From Entomortierella parvispora (Eukaryota; Mortierellomycota; Mortierellomycetes; Mortierellales; Mortierellaceae), in the NCBI GenBank assembly GCA_963573315.1, contig OY752147.1, positions 1,116,001-1,180,000 on the forward strand: a DNA stretch of 64,000 bases, in the 5' to 3' direction. A program made the position numbers and the translations under genes. The stretch's first letter is position 1. Each line of letters opens with the position of its first letter. The notes beneath the pieces were generated by a model. That model saw only the letters and a program-made list of their open reading frames with translations. It was not told the DNA's origin and did no database searches. Below, in pieces: positions 41,101-52,407 of the stretch.

Positions 41101-43307
41101 ATGGACGGGCTCTGGATTTGAGGTAGTCCGTTTACAGGAGGGGGGGATGCCACTTGAGGTGGAGTAAGAGGTACAGACATCAATGGGGATGCCGCTGCAG
41201 GTCCAATGGCGTGCGATGGCTGGGGATAGTTTTGAGGGAGTCGAGGATGTTTTTGAGGCTGCTGAGGCTGCTGTGGCTGCTGTGGCTGCTGTGCCTTCTG
41301 TGGTTGCTTTGGCGGCTGTGGCTGCGGCTGCGGGTGTTGCTGTGGCTGTCGCGGTGGTATGTGGTGCTCTGGAACCGGCATGGGAATACTCAATGGCCTC
41401 TCAGGTCGAATGGGAGGCTGCGTTTGGCCACTACCTGTTGCCTGTCCAGAGTTCTGAAAGGATGCAGGAAGATGTCCGCTACCACCGTAGAGCGAGTCAC
41501 GAGGATAACCGCCTACAGGCCGAGGAAAGAGGTCTCGCCCATTGCTTCGCTGTTGGATTTTCAGGTCGTCGTAGTAAAATTGGGCTGCAAGTGCACGCTT
41601 CAGGATCTGCGGTGTGGGCTCTAGCCAGTTGGGGTCGAATGGAGCAACCAGATACCGAAGCGGATTGATGTTCCCGTCGCTATCCTGGAGAATGAATGTT
41701 TGTTTCGGACTGCCAATGTCCTCTTCTTCTTCCCCCACCTCCCGCTTCTCATTGACACGGCCATGGCCATGCTCATTTTCGTCGTCTTCGTCTTCGCCCT
41801 CGTCCTCTTCGTCTTCTTCTTCGTCATAATAATCATCATAATCATCCATATCATCCGAATAATCGTCTTCTTCAGAGGAAGAGGAGGCCACGGGAAGAAA
41901 TGCTCGCACGTCCTCCATGGATCGGGACATGGTGCGTCGATCCGGTGAGTCCGCGAACCGGATTGTCCTCTTCCTCTCCTTCAGATCTGCCATGGAGCGG
42001 GGGCGTTGCAGTCGATTCAAAGGGGAGCGGGTAAAATCGGTAGTGTTTTCAAGAGGCTGGTCGGTGTTGTTGGTACTGACTTCTATCCTGGTCGCACTGG
42101 GCTGTACTGTGCCTTTAGTCATTATCGAACCCCTTGTGAAATTGGACTTGAGCTGCTGAAGTCTGGTCGGTTTTTTGACAGCCTTCACAGCCCCCTGATT
42201 CTTGTCAGATCTTTTCAAGAGTAAACGAGCTTTGGAAGCGGTGGCCTCTCTGTGTGGTGATATCTCAGAAACATCCGCCTCCGGCTAAAGGGAGAAAGAA
42301 TGTCCAGAAGGAGAAAGAATGTCCAGAAGGAGAAAAAAAAACAATCGTGTGTTCAGTATGGTACAACATGTGGCGTTACAGAACGAAAACAGGCAATTGA
42401 AAGCACTCCCAAGCCCTCTCTTTCTCCATTGGCTTACAATAGGTTCACACAGCCACAGCCTGAGATGGACTTGGCCCGACTTTATGCCGTCGTTCGAAAG
42501 TTGAAGCCATCCTAAAAAGTAATAACAAGACAAGACAAGGTGATAGGGGGGGAAAGAGATAAGTAAAATGCGCAATGGCACAGGGGGAGAAGAACGGCGA
42601 GTGGAAAAAGGGTCAGGAACAGACAAAGAACCACACGCTCCATTTTCGTGTATATTTTTCCCTCGCTGACAGCCACTGCTCTTGCTGCTCTCTGAACACT
42701 ACTCCTTGCTCTCACCAACCGTACTACGGTTGGAGGAAAGCGGGCCTTACCGTCAAAGAGGCCCGCGTCGGATGAAAACAGAACATGCTTCAAGTCCACA
42801 TCGCAAGTGCCAATCAGCCCGCCCTTGACCCCTGTCTGTTCATGATAACAGGATATCTTGAGCGTTGTCTCCTCCTGGGTGCCATCGTGGATCTCGTTGA
42901 AGGTTTTCTAGTTGATATCAAAGGACAAGGACAAACGCGCTCAGTCCACTAAGTCCAGCAAACTGAAACCGTGTCGAGGTTAGTGGCAAAAAAAGAGAAC
43001 AGTCAGGCACTCACAGTGTGGTTCCAAGAAGGGTTCACTCCGCCCTTGACAGCCACTGCTGTGTACTTTGTCAGTTTTTGAATGAAGAATGACAGGTAGG
43101 GATCTAACAATGGAGAAAGACAAGCTCATTGAGTTGTTCATTCTGTCCTACATTTGGTCAATCGACAGGTGGAGGAACTGCCTTTTTTTTTTTTTTTTTT
43201 TTTTTTTGTTCTCTCTTCTTACCTTGACTGCCAAACAGCTTCTTGTTGGCTAAATCCTTGCCCGCCACTGCAGTGATTTTGAGTCCCTTCGGGAACGATT
43301 GCACCAT
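38154..43307 (-). CDS. C2-domain protein with degenerate kinase domain
   Basis: Model: complement(join(38154..42284, 42438..42511, 42751..42907, 43015..43103, 43223..43307)), 1511 residues. Exons 1-4 build a C2 domain (residues 1-135): ITAVAGKDLANKKLFGSQDP, VKGGVNPSWNHTKTFNEI, GLIGTCDVDL and GWLQLSNDGIKSGQVHLRL. A long disordered part follows, with an acidic run near 270-310 and Pro/Gln-rich blocks near 440-480. The kinase-like domain (about 865-1135) keeps VILKYI Lys and AAPEI, but the catalytic loop reads HLNIKPSNF (Asn for the HRD Asp) and the metal motif DFE (Glu for Gly). A further conserved-looking block (about 1213-1310; DQVPRLFMLLPP, LRLVLLCEG) is unrecognised. The last residues could come from an undetected 3' intron. 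Function: probably membrane-recruited signalling scaffold; inferred. Confidence 0.82.
42298..42336. repeat. Tandem duplication of a 19-bp unit in an intron
   Basis: The unit GAATGTCCAGAAGGAGAAA occurs twice in direct succession within the intron between exons 4 and 5 of the C2-pseudokinase gene. Confidence 0.8.
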
Positions 43308-44143
43308 GGCCGCGTCTGCAGGTCAGAGAAAAGGAACAAGGAGGTGGGGCGAGAACGACAGGGGGGAAGGTGTCAATGTGGGCGCAGACTCGGGGTGTGT
43401 TGCTCGGACTGCAGAAAAAAATGGCGAGGTGGATGCAGCGAAGCGCAAGCAGGGAGAGGAGCAAGGAAGATGGGACAAGTGAGAGAGTGAGAATGAGAAT
43501 GAGAGCAGAAAGAAGAGCAACACAGCGGTATCTGAAGTGTAAAAGAGGGTATATCGCCGAGATACTGCGATGATGGTTCGTCAAGTTGAAAAGAAAGAAA
43601 GAAAGAAAGGAAGAGAAGGAAGAGAAGGAGAGAGAGAGAGGACAGAGAGAACTGCTCGCTCTGTGCAGTAGAGATGAGAGTTGATTTTGGGACGAGTGTC
43701 TGGAGCGAAAAACAGCAGACGAGGTGGAAGTGGCTGTCCAACAAACGATGGTGTTTTTTCCAGCAGAAGCATTACCGCAGGTGGCCAGTGTAACAACACT
43801 TTTTTGTTTTCACAAAGGAAGCACAAAGTGGGCACGAGCAGGTCTCCCGCGCTTCCTTGCTGCCCCTGTTATCCCTGAGGGTGAAAGTTCGGGCTGGATC
43901 ACAAAAGGCATCATCACTGATACAGCAAGTCAATGATCAATCCGCACAGTTTCCGAAGGCACTGGAAAACGACAGGACCATTGGTCTATCTTCAATGGCA
44001 TATAAAAATATTGATGGAAGGAAGGGCCATCGCCCGTTGCAGCTTAGTCTGTTATCAGAGAGACTGAACTAAGGCAAGGCCATGACCATGGGACATGAAG
44101 GAAGAAAGAGAGACTACCATGTATGGCTGTCGTTAGGCTTCTT
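43308..44143. other. Upstream region of the C2-pseudokinase gene
   Basis: No gene is supported. The minus strand is strongly pyrimidine-rich at about 43440-43665, matching the leader pattern and supporting ATG 43307 as the start. It includes a GAAA tandem run at about 43588-43607. Confidence 0.45.
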
Positions 44144-44494
44144 CTAAGGCGAGCAGTAGGAATGGTCATTGGCTTCTTCATAGCTCTTGAGATGAATGGA
44201 TCGCGTACGACTGACTTTCCTGACGAGAGGATTGAGCATTCCATTACATCTCTCCTCCTCCTTCTCCCTCTTTACAGGTGTGGGCTTGAAGAACGTTAAC
44301 GACCTCCTCATCTTTCTACTGCGACATGACTGGAGATGTACAGTACACTGATCCAACTGCTGGCCAGACGATGACGTCAATGATGTGGACGAACAACATT
44401 GCGCCACTGCAACCTCGGGTGTCGTAGTTGCTCGGTCCTCCCAAAGGCTCATTGTCCCTACCGACATGTTTCCAGCCCATGGTGTGTTCTCCAT
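44144..44494 (-). CDS. Possible small protein of 116 residues
   Basis: A single open frame with an ATG at 44494. It is Ser/Thr-rich at first, then basic (KMRRSLTFFKPTPVKREKEE, LVRKVSRTRSIHLKSYEEAN). Composition is less skewed than in the surrounding DNA, which is why it is listed. No family is recognised, no splice partner was found, and there is no clear leader or polyadenylation signal. It may be chance. Confidence 0.3.
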   Translation of the reverse strand: MENTPWAGNMSVGTMSLWEDRATTTPEVAVAQCCSSTSLTSSSGQQLDQCTVHLQSCRSRKMRRSLTFFKPTPVKREKEEERCNGMLNPLVRKVSRTRSIHLKSYEEANDHSYCSP

Positions 44495-45175
44495 GGGGTT
44501 GCCAGGCAAGCTGTTATTTTGGTATAACTGCTTTTACTCATCACCCTTTATTTTTCAATTGTGTGTGCTACCTTGGTTCCCTTTTTGGGGCCATTAGGCC
44601 GTACAGTTCCCTACCTCTGGTCTGGACGAGCTTGCTGAAAACACAAACTGCGACTGTCTGCAATATGATTTTATGATATGGATGGAGATCGCGACCCTGG
44701 GCGAAGCCCAAAAAAAAAAAAAAAAAAAAAAAAAGAAAAGAAATTGGGAGTGGGGGACTGATCTGTGCACGTACACCGCAAACATGCGTATGAAAGAATG
44801 TGCTCAGCTTCAAAAGCGCCTCCAGAAAGTGAAGTGGACCACAACATGAACTACATATAGTCGCTTACTGACCTACAGTGCCCGCGATCTCGGAATGCCG
44901 AAAAAAAAGTGAGCCGTCCCACGGACGAGGGCTCAAAAAAATAAGCATTTTTTGTAATTTGGCACATGAAGGTCATTGTGGCCTTCTAATCACAAATGCA
45001 CCTGTGAGTGCCTTGTGGATATCTTGTGGGAATGAAAAAAGGGGGGAAGAGAGGGACCCAAGGGTCCATGTGCTGATCTTTATGATAAGAACTAAGTGCG
45101 TGTGTGTGTTTGTGTGATGTCTAGCCTTGGTAACAAAAAAGGAGAGCAAGATAAAGAATATCATGCAGATCTCCT
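44495..45175. other. Intergenic region downstream of the desaturase
   Basis: No gene is supported. A 25-base A run lies at 44710-44734, and a short (GT)n run at 45097-45117. Confidence 0.45.
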
Positions 45176-46369
45176 TTACTTCTTAAAGAAGACAACGCCT
45201 CCCTCATCTTCAACAAACTTGCACTCTCTGAAAGATCTCCAGCAGGCGAGGGCAATAGGAGTGTCATCGTATATGTAGTAATCTCCCAAAAGCTTCTTGA
45301 GGTGATGCGTCGCCTCCTCGGCATGGTAGAATGGCATCTGCGAGAACAAATGATGGGCCACATGGGTATGAACAATGCCGTGGAACATATGGTCCAAGAG
45401 CTTGCCGAAAGAACGGTCGACGGTGCAAAGGGCTCCACGCTGGAAGTTCCAGGTTCCCTCGCGGTAATGGGGCAACTTGGGGTCGGTGTGCTGCAAGAAA
45501 GTGATCAAGACCAACCAGAAGTTCACAAAGAGGTAGGGAACAATGTAATACTTGGTGACAGTCAAAAGCGAGAACTCCATCGATGCGTAGATAAGCGCGC
45601 CTAAGGTCAGCAGGACACCCAGGTCCGAAAGAATAATATCGGTGAAGTTGCGGGGCTCAAAGATGGGCGAAGAGGTGTGGAAGTGCGAGGTCCAACGGCC
45701 GTAATCCTGACCGGAAGCGTTCATGATCAAGTAAGCGGGCCATCCGAAAAGGAATTGGACAACCATCCAGAACAAAGTAACAATAGGCGCCTCCTCATCC
45801 AAGTCAGGGTGGCGGTCATCTTCCTGCTTGACTTCAATCGCAGCCTTGGCGGGGAGTCCAACCTGAGTGCGGGTCTTGGGGACAAAGACCTGATCCTTGG
45901 TCATATGTCCAGTAGCCTTGTGATGCTTCGAGTGAGAGATTCTCCATGAGTGGTAAGGGACCAACAACATGGAATGGAGAATCCATCCAACAGTGTTGTT
46001 CAAGGTCTTGGAGGTCGAGAACGATTGATGACCGCACTCGTGAGCAAGGACCCAAATACCAGTGCAGACAATACCCTGAGCGATCCAGTAAGCGGGCCAG
46101 AGCAAGGCACGGATCAACAGAGAGTCGACCTTGTCGATCTGAGTGGCACCCAAGAACAAGAGGGAAGCCCAGGTGAGATCAATGGCCACATGGCAAAGAC
46201 CTCGGAGTCCGGAGCGCTCAAAGCAGTGAGCAGGAATGCACTCGCGGATCTCCTTGATGGTGAACTCTGGCAACTGGTAGTTGCGCTCAAAGGTGGCCTT
46301 TCCCGAAGGGGTTGGGGCGGGGATGTGACGGTGGGTCAACCCGGCATCGACTGTGTTGGGTGGGGCCAT
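45176..46369 (-). CDS. FADS12: Delta-12 fatty-acid desaturase
   Basis: ER-membrane enzyme turning oleic into linoleic acid, the entry to the polyunsaturated fatty acids for which Mortierella is known. Single exon of 397 residues. The three histidine boxes are present: HECGH (near 104), HSKHH (near 140) and HVAHH (near 335). Hydrophobic membrane segments flank them. From memory the whole protein aligns closely with M. alpina delta-12 desaturase (start MAPPNT, NYQLPEFTIKEIRECIPAHC, SRTLNN-type region, end DVVFFKK-like). No N-terminal cytochrome b5 domain, as expected for delta-12 enzymes. The minus strand before the ATG is pyrimidine-rich (46380-46580). Confidence 0.96.
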   Translation of the reverse strand: MAPPNTVDAGLTHRHIPAPTPSGKATFERNYQLPEFTIKEIRECIPAHCFERSGLRGLCHVAIDLTWASLLFLGATQIDKVDSLLIRALLWPAYWIAQGIVCTGIWVLAHECGHQSFSTSKTLNNTVGWILHSMLLVPYHSWRISHSKHHKATGHMTKDQVFVPKTRTQVGLPAKAAIEVKQEDDRHPDLDEEAPIVTLFWMVVQFLFGWPAYLIMNASGQDYGRWTSHFHTSSPIFEPRNFTDIILSDLGVLLTLGALIYASMEFSLLTVTKYYIVPYLFVNFWLVLITFLQHTDPKLPHYREGTWNFQRGALCTVDRSFGKLLDHMFHGIVHTHVAHHLFSQMPFYHAEEATHHLKKLLGDYYIYDDTPIALACWRSFRECKFVEDEGGVVFFKK

Positions 46370-47601
46370 GGCTTTATGTCTGTGTGGATTTGTTGTTGTT
46401 TGTCGAGGTGAGGACAAAGACCAACAGAATTCGGAAAGGTGGGGGGGGGGTGGGGAGGAGGGTGAAGAAGGGAAGAGGAAGAGAAAAGAGAAAAAGGAAA
46501 AGAGAAAAGATGCGGGAACAGAAAAGAAAAGGAACCACCAACGGAGGCCCGGACGGAGCACCGAGAACGAAACGAGATAGGGACACCCGAACAGGAACAG
46601 TGCCTTGGAATTGTATCCACCTCGTTCCTACCTAACACACCACAGGAGGTCTTGCACAGACAAAGACAGCGATCCCATCGCAGGCATCGCAACACAGTGG
46701 AGTGGATTGCTGCTGATTCATCGGATTCACTTTTCAGAGTCTCTTCCAGGGGCAATCTGCCTGATTCAAGGTCCGTTGCAGCCCCAAAAAACTTGAACAC
46801 AAAAAAAAAAAAAAGTGACTGCCACCTTTAATTGCCCTATGCTCGTTTTTAAGGGTATATTGCGCCACCAAATCGTCAGCCATGGTGCAAAACTCCCACC
46901 CGTTCCGATACAAAAAATAGCGCGCGTGGGGATGCCCATACATAGTCCACCATTGGATTCCATTGGGTAGAGTCTGATACCAAATACATACGTGGGTCTG
47001 AATCGCAGCACTAGTTCATTTTGAGCAACTTTGAGCAACACACATACACCTTTTGTCAGGGATAGTGTCCTGGACATTAAGAACGCAATCTTTTCATCCG
47101 AAACTCTTTGGATGCTGTTCGCTGATCTCTTTAACTGTTTAACGCCCTCCTTTCGTCGTCGGCGTTAACCTCCAGACCACTGGTACTGAAGCGGCGTTTT
47201 AGAGAAGGCCATATAACCCGGAAGTGTGGAGGGTCTGAAGGAACTAGTTATAGGTCTCTCGAAACTCATCCAGGATGGGAAAACGAAGGTCCTTTGTTCA
47301 AGACCTTTCAGTTTTCTCTATCAAAGCCAATCAATTTCATCAGTGATAACACCTCCCTGGAATACAGCTCTTTCACAAGACACGCAGATGAGGAGGAAAA
47401 AAAAGTACTATTTGGATATGATCTTTGTTTTGTGGAGATGAAAGAGTGCAGTTGAGATTTCTGGAAACATGGTGGATATGTCGGACAAAGTATTCCTTGG
47501 TACAAAACCAGCCAGATGCCGACGCAGATGCGGATGCAGTAGAGAAGAGTAAGAGAATGGAAGGAAAACAAAAGAAAGACTAAACTAGAGACGAGGTATA
47601 T
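46370..47601. other. Desaturase upstream region
   Basis: No gene is supported. It probably holds the desaturase promoter and leader at 46370-46650. The rest to 47601 has only short frames without family resemblance. Confidence 0.45.
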
Positions 47602-50018
47602 TTAATAGGAGTAGCCATATGTCGATTGCTGCTGCTGCTGCTGTTGCTGTTGAAGCTGTTGCATGTGAAGTTGCTGCTCGTATTGTTGTTGTTGCTGTTC
47701 CTGCAATTGCTGCTGTTGCTTGCTGGATTTTTGCTCGAATGGATTCTCATCTCTCGAGCCATCCTCTACAGGGACAAAAGGACTGGTCAGCAGTGACGTT
47801 GGTCGATCTTGTTGAGACGAATACGATGTTGGAGTGCTGTTGTTCACGGTTGATAAGGACGAAGAGCTGACCGGCTTTGCATGGGCAGCTGAAATCGGTG
47901 TCGGGGACTGAGAGCCGAGCAAGGGACTGGCAAAAGCGGCAGCGATGGGCGTAGGCGAATGAGGTCGGGTGGACGAGTATGAGCTATAGCTTGTCCTGTT
48001 CTGTGCATTGGCTCCAGGTTTTGCAGCCGCTGCAGCAGCCGCGGCGATAGCCACAGCGGGATATTTCGCGTTCAAAAGTGAGGGCACGGGCGACTCCGAT
48101 CCTTTGCGACCGCCTTGGCTGTTAAATTCCATCATTTTTGCTGCATGGGCAGCAGCAATGGGTGTAGGTGAACGAGAACCGACTGGACTGGCCGCAAATG
48201 GTGCACTAGGACCCATCTCCATCATCTCTGTTCGATTCACCGTTGAGGGACTGCCCATTGTTTCGCTTCCAGTTGTGAACGAGGCCAATTCGTTGTAACG
48301 GGATGCTGTACCGCCATTGCCTGGCCGTTGGTTGTTCGAGGGTCCAAATATGGGTCCGGTTTGGATAGGGGCTCGGAGCTTTTTAGACATATGTTCCTCT
48401 GCAGCGCGTCGGTTACTGTATCGGATCACGTAAAAGCCTACAATTCCTGCCACAACCAATGCTCCGACCGCACAACCGACTCCAATAACGATTGACTTTG
48501 TCTTTCCAGAGACCACGATGCTGTCCGGATCAGAACCAACACTTGGTTGGGGATCATCAGGTGCACTAGGATCGGGTGCTGATGAGCCTGTGATAAGAAG
48601 CATGATCTTGCACTTTGCACTTGACGCGACCGGTGCTCCCGTATTGGGGTCAAACGAGTTCCAATCGAAAGCGCCTTGGAATTGCTATTTTGGAGAAAAA
48701 GGACTGTAGTGGTTAGATTCAAGACGCGACACTTGAGGCCGGTGTTCGAAAGTTTTTCCATCTGGCCGGAGGGACAAACAAACAAAACTCTAAATTATAC
48801 AAAATGAAAGACACAGAGGTTCTCGACTGTGTTTTCGGTCTGGGAGCACAAGAGGGTGCACGCTTCCACCCCTGCCTGCCCATACGCAAATAGATCTCTG
48901 ACATGCCTCCCCTTTCCAAATCCACTTTAGGAAGGGAAGATGTGTTGTTCCGAGGTCATGAAAAGTGAGGGTACAGATCTGCACGCGATAACGAGGCCCC
49001 TGAGAGATCCGTTGAACAACGGGGATGATGTTGTCTCCACTGTTCCTGCATTTGGGGAATGTTGTAATTAAAAAAATGGGATGACCTCAGCTACACCTCG
49101 TTGTTCAAACACAATCGGATGTTGCTCTTGAGTCATCGCTGCCTTTTCTTTTTGTGCGTTGCGTTATGTCCTCTTCTGCCTTTTTTCCCATTGCTTCGCC
49201 TGTTTCTCCGGATCCTTGTTCATCGCCCAATTGGACTGACTTGAGCGCACGTTGCTTTTGTTTGTTTGCTTTTGTTTCTTTCTGTGGTCACCCGTTCCAG
49301 TTTCTTCGTCTTGCTGTCTGTTCCTGCATCAACAACCACCCTCCTTCTTCCTCGCTCTTTGTGCACAGTATAATGTGTTTTTCCAAACATCAAAGCACAC
49401 GTTTTTCGTTTCTAGAAGATCTCACTCAATACCACACGGCTCATGCATCCCACAAAAAATTCAATTGAACTCAAAGCAACCCTGTGAGGACAAACGGAGA
49501 TGGAAAGAAACAAGAAAAGGAAAGAGTCGAGACAGAAAAGGAAGAGGAGCAGGGTTCCTCATCCACTTCGTTCCGCTAAAGGACCTGAGACCTCAAGAGG
49601 GCTAGAGCGGAAAAGAAGAGGCACCCCACCACCATTTTCCTTCTTCTGGCAGAGCAAGATTATTGTGTTTCACACTCACCATAGCAGAGCAATTGGCGGC
49701 CAGGGTTGTAAAAGACTGGTCCACAACCCAGGACACTGTCGCTGGAGAGGATTGATTCAAGGATGCAATGGTGGTGACCAACTCGTTGTTCTGGACACAG
49801 TACAGATCGAGGTTGAAGTTGTTGATATCATCAGACAGTGTATCGTTCCATTGAAACTTGACCATCGATCCGATTCTGAACGTGTTCGAGCCGTTTTGTG
49901 TACAAGTCAGATCTGCTCGGACTGGCTCTGGAGCGGTGGCCAGAAGTCCCAGGATAGCCAGCATGGCCATCGAAGCCAGGGCCGGAATGGTCGAGTGGAA
50001 TCCAAGTCGCTGGCGCAT
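47602..50018 (-). CDS. Secreted single-pass membrane protein, Kre9/Knh1-like ectodomain
   Basis: Model: complement(join(47602..48684, 49680..50018)), 473 residues. Signal peptide about 1-36 (hydrophobic LASMAMLAILGLLATAPEPV, then DLTC). The ectodomain of about 110 residues has strands like the Ser/Thr-rich membrane-anchored Kre9/Knh1 family (FRIGSMVKFQWNDT, VSWVVDQSFTTLAANCS, FQGAFDWNSFDPNTG, SSAKCKI). One transmembrane helix follows (SIVIGVGCAVGALVVAGIVG then basic RYSNRR). The cytoplasmic tail is Ser/Pro/Ala-rich, repeats SPTPIAAAHA-type units and ends in polyglutamine. The layout suggests a cell-wall or surface sensor; function is inferred. The single intron is 995 bp, unusually long, and joins in phase 0; a missed internal exon is possible. 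Confidence 0.78.
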
Positions 50019-51252
50019 GATACGTTATCTGTAGCGTAATTTCTGTTTTGTCCTTTTGCCGATATTGTAGGGTCTGCTGCGTTCCTGACTGATGCACGAG
50101 GGAGTGTATGAAGGAGAGAGGAGAGTGAAGAGGAACGAAATCTGTTTTTCAAAGAAGGGCGTAGAGGCGAAGTACTAGACGAGCGTTCAGCTGTTGTAGG
50201 GATGGTTTGGGTGCGAGAGTCGGTTAGTGTGGAAGAACGGGAGTAAGTGAAAGCGGTACCGAGATAAGAGGAGGGAACAAATAAGGACTGGAGGATAAAA
50301 TGGAGGAAAGAGAAAGAAAAAGAGCGAAAGAAAAAACTTTTGAGATGATTATGAAGAGCGCTGTTGCAAACAAGAGAAACAATGACATAAATTCACCAAG
50401 AAAACCGTTCGGGTGATGTTGTGCAACCCTTTCAGCAAGTAGCGAAGGATAAGGTGAACAAGAACTATCTCTATCCGGGCAACCATCAGGATCGTTACCT
50501 TGGACAGGGGTCGTCACGAGTGCAAGAAGGACTTCACCTGTTTTTGTACCTGGCAGATAATTCAGGAACGAGGAAGAGGAGAGGGAGAAGAGGAAGAAAG
50601 ACGCTGTCAAGGAAAAAAAAAACTTTTCATGAGCAACAGGGTCGTGTTCGCTTCCCTTTCCTCTGACTGGCTGGTTAGCTGGGCTGGACTGTGCGATGAA
50701 GAGGATGATAATTCAAAATTGCTCTTTTGCACAAGTGTCCGCCATCAGCAGAGAGCGGAGGATGGATGTGGATTGTATCGCAGCATCGGGCAACGACACC
50801 GCCACCTAAAATAGGACAGCACCACACCAGGTCCCCAGGCTGTGTGCGTGCCTAGCGTCAGCAGTTCCCGGGAACTCGTCTGCCTCTCTCTCTTTTTCAC
50901 TCTCTCTTCTCCCTACATGTCTCTTGCAACGCGAGCATCCGCTGACCACAAAAGCGACAGGAGGGACCAAAAAAAAATCGACACAGATCCCCAATCACAA
51001 CGGCCGTCTTCTTAAGTTAGCCATAGCTTGTTTCTCTATTGTATCCTCCAACCAAGCCGAAGCATGTATTGTGTCTTTGAGTCGAGTCGAGTCGCGCCAG
51101 GTCACATGACTTTTTATTATGTCACCGGATTTGTTGAGTCGTACAATATCATTCAGGCACATCGACCGTTCTCTGCCCGTGAGAGGATGGGGCTTGAAAA
51201 CGAAGGCCGATCGCATCTCTTCACATCCACACTCTCCCCTCATCCATCCATC
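50019..51252. other. Divergent intergenic region upstream of ATP14
   Basis: No gene is supported. Minus-strand pyrimidine-rich DNA at about 50230-50340 and plus-strand pyrimidine-rich DNA at about 50878-50915 and 51220-51250 are probably leaders of the two outward-facing genes. Confidence 0.45.
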
Positions 51253-52292
51253 ATGTTTGCTGCTCGCCTCTTGGTATGATGTTTCTCCCTCCATCTCGTT
51301 CCGCTGCTCTGGCCGACACGTTCTATCTCCTCTCCCCTCCTCTCTTATCCTCCCCAGCATCTGCATTCTCGACTCAAGATTTGCCCTGTTTACAACTTCA
51401 TTCTTTTACCCTCAGTACAATTCGAGATTTCTAACAAGAACAATGCCATCCACTCTTTCCTCTCCCATTTCTTAGACCCGCGCTGCTGTCGCTCGCCCTG
51501 CCTCCTACATGGCTGTTCGCAGCTTCACCGCCCCCTCTGCTCCCATGATGAAGGGTAAACTACTACACCTCTCTTTTTCTCTCATTTTTATCCCTTAACA
51601 AAGTAAAAAATCACTGACGTTAGTCACCGATCCTAAATGAAATAGATATTCTTAAGGACTTGTACATCCAGGAGATCAAGAACTACAAGCCTGCTCCCGA
51701 GGTATGCAATGACCACCCAGGAAGCGGCAACCAGCAAACCTTTTATTTTTGTTGCCAATGAGCCAAAGAGCAAGTGGAAAATATGGACAACAATACGCGT
51801 TGACATTGGCATGGACGACCAGTTGAGCACGGATGCACTGGATGACAAGATTGCTTCAGATCTGATTGCACAGTTGCTATTGTACCACACTACTTGACCA
51901 GGGCGGGGCCACTCAGCCCGACAACCAATTAGCACCTTCTTGAGTAGAAATGAGAAAGGACGCGTAAACACAACCGAACTGACACTATGATTCAATTGAT
52001 AGGCCAAGGGCGTTGACACCAGCTCTGTCAAGACCTTCTCTGCCCCCGTCGCCCCCCAGGTAAGATTGTCGCGACCACAATAATTTTAATCACAGGAGAT
52101 GATAGAAATCAAGAGTTCTAACTGTTTCCTCGTATTGTTGCTTTCAAATAGGTCCCCACCGTTGATGCCGCTGCCGAGCTTTCCGCTTGGGAGACTGCCA
52201 ACGTCGAGATCACCGAGGCTGTTTCTGAGGCCGATGTTGTCGAGGAGGAAGAGGAGGAGGAAGAGGAGGAGGCCGAGGAGGCCCACCATTAA
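51253..52292 (+). CDS. ATP14: Mitochondrial ATP synthase subunit h
   Basis: Peripheral-stalk subunit of the fungal F1Fo ATP synthase. Model: join(51253..51273, 51476..51554, 51646..51701, 52003..52059, 52152..52292), 117 residues. The start MFAARLL, spliced to TRAAVARPASYMAVRSFTA, is a mitochondrial presequence. The mature part has the family signature DILKDLYIQEIKNYKPAP, then VKTFSAPVAPQ and a short acidic end (VVEEEE onward, finishing EAHH). Five exons for 117 residues, the first of only seven codons, make it easy to miss. All introns are GT-AG and all junctions keep frame. Confidence 0.85.
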
Positions 52293-52407
52293 AGAACGAA
52301 AATAAGTACATTAAACGCTTTAAAATATACACATAAAACTTGATTCCACACCTTTGCTCGCGAAAGCATTGGATCTGAGTGTTTGTTGATAGACGACAAT
52401 CGTTCTT

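Noticed and set aside
42512-42907. Separate small gene upstream of the kinase-like gene
   Set aside because: The pieces join in phase with exons on both sides to form one complete C2 domain leading into the kinase-like frame.
47226-47441. 71-codon plus-strand frame
   Set aside because: No conserved features, no leader and no splice partners; it looks like chance.
49154-49605. Plus-strand open frames inside the long intron of the surface-protein gene
   Set aside because: Composition is Phe/Ser/Leu-rich from C/T-rich DNA, with no family resemblance.
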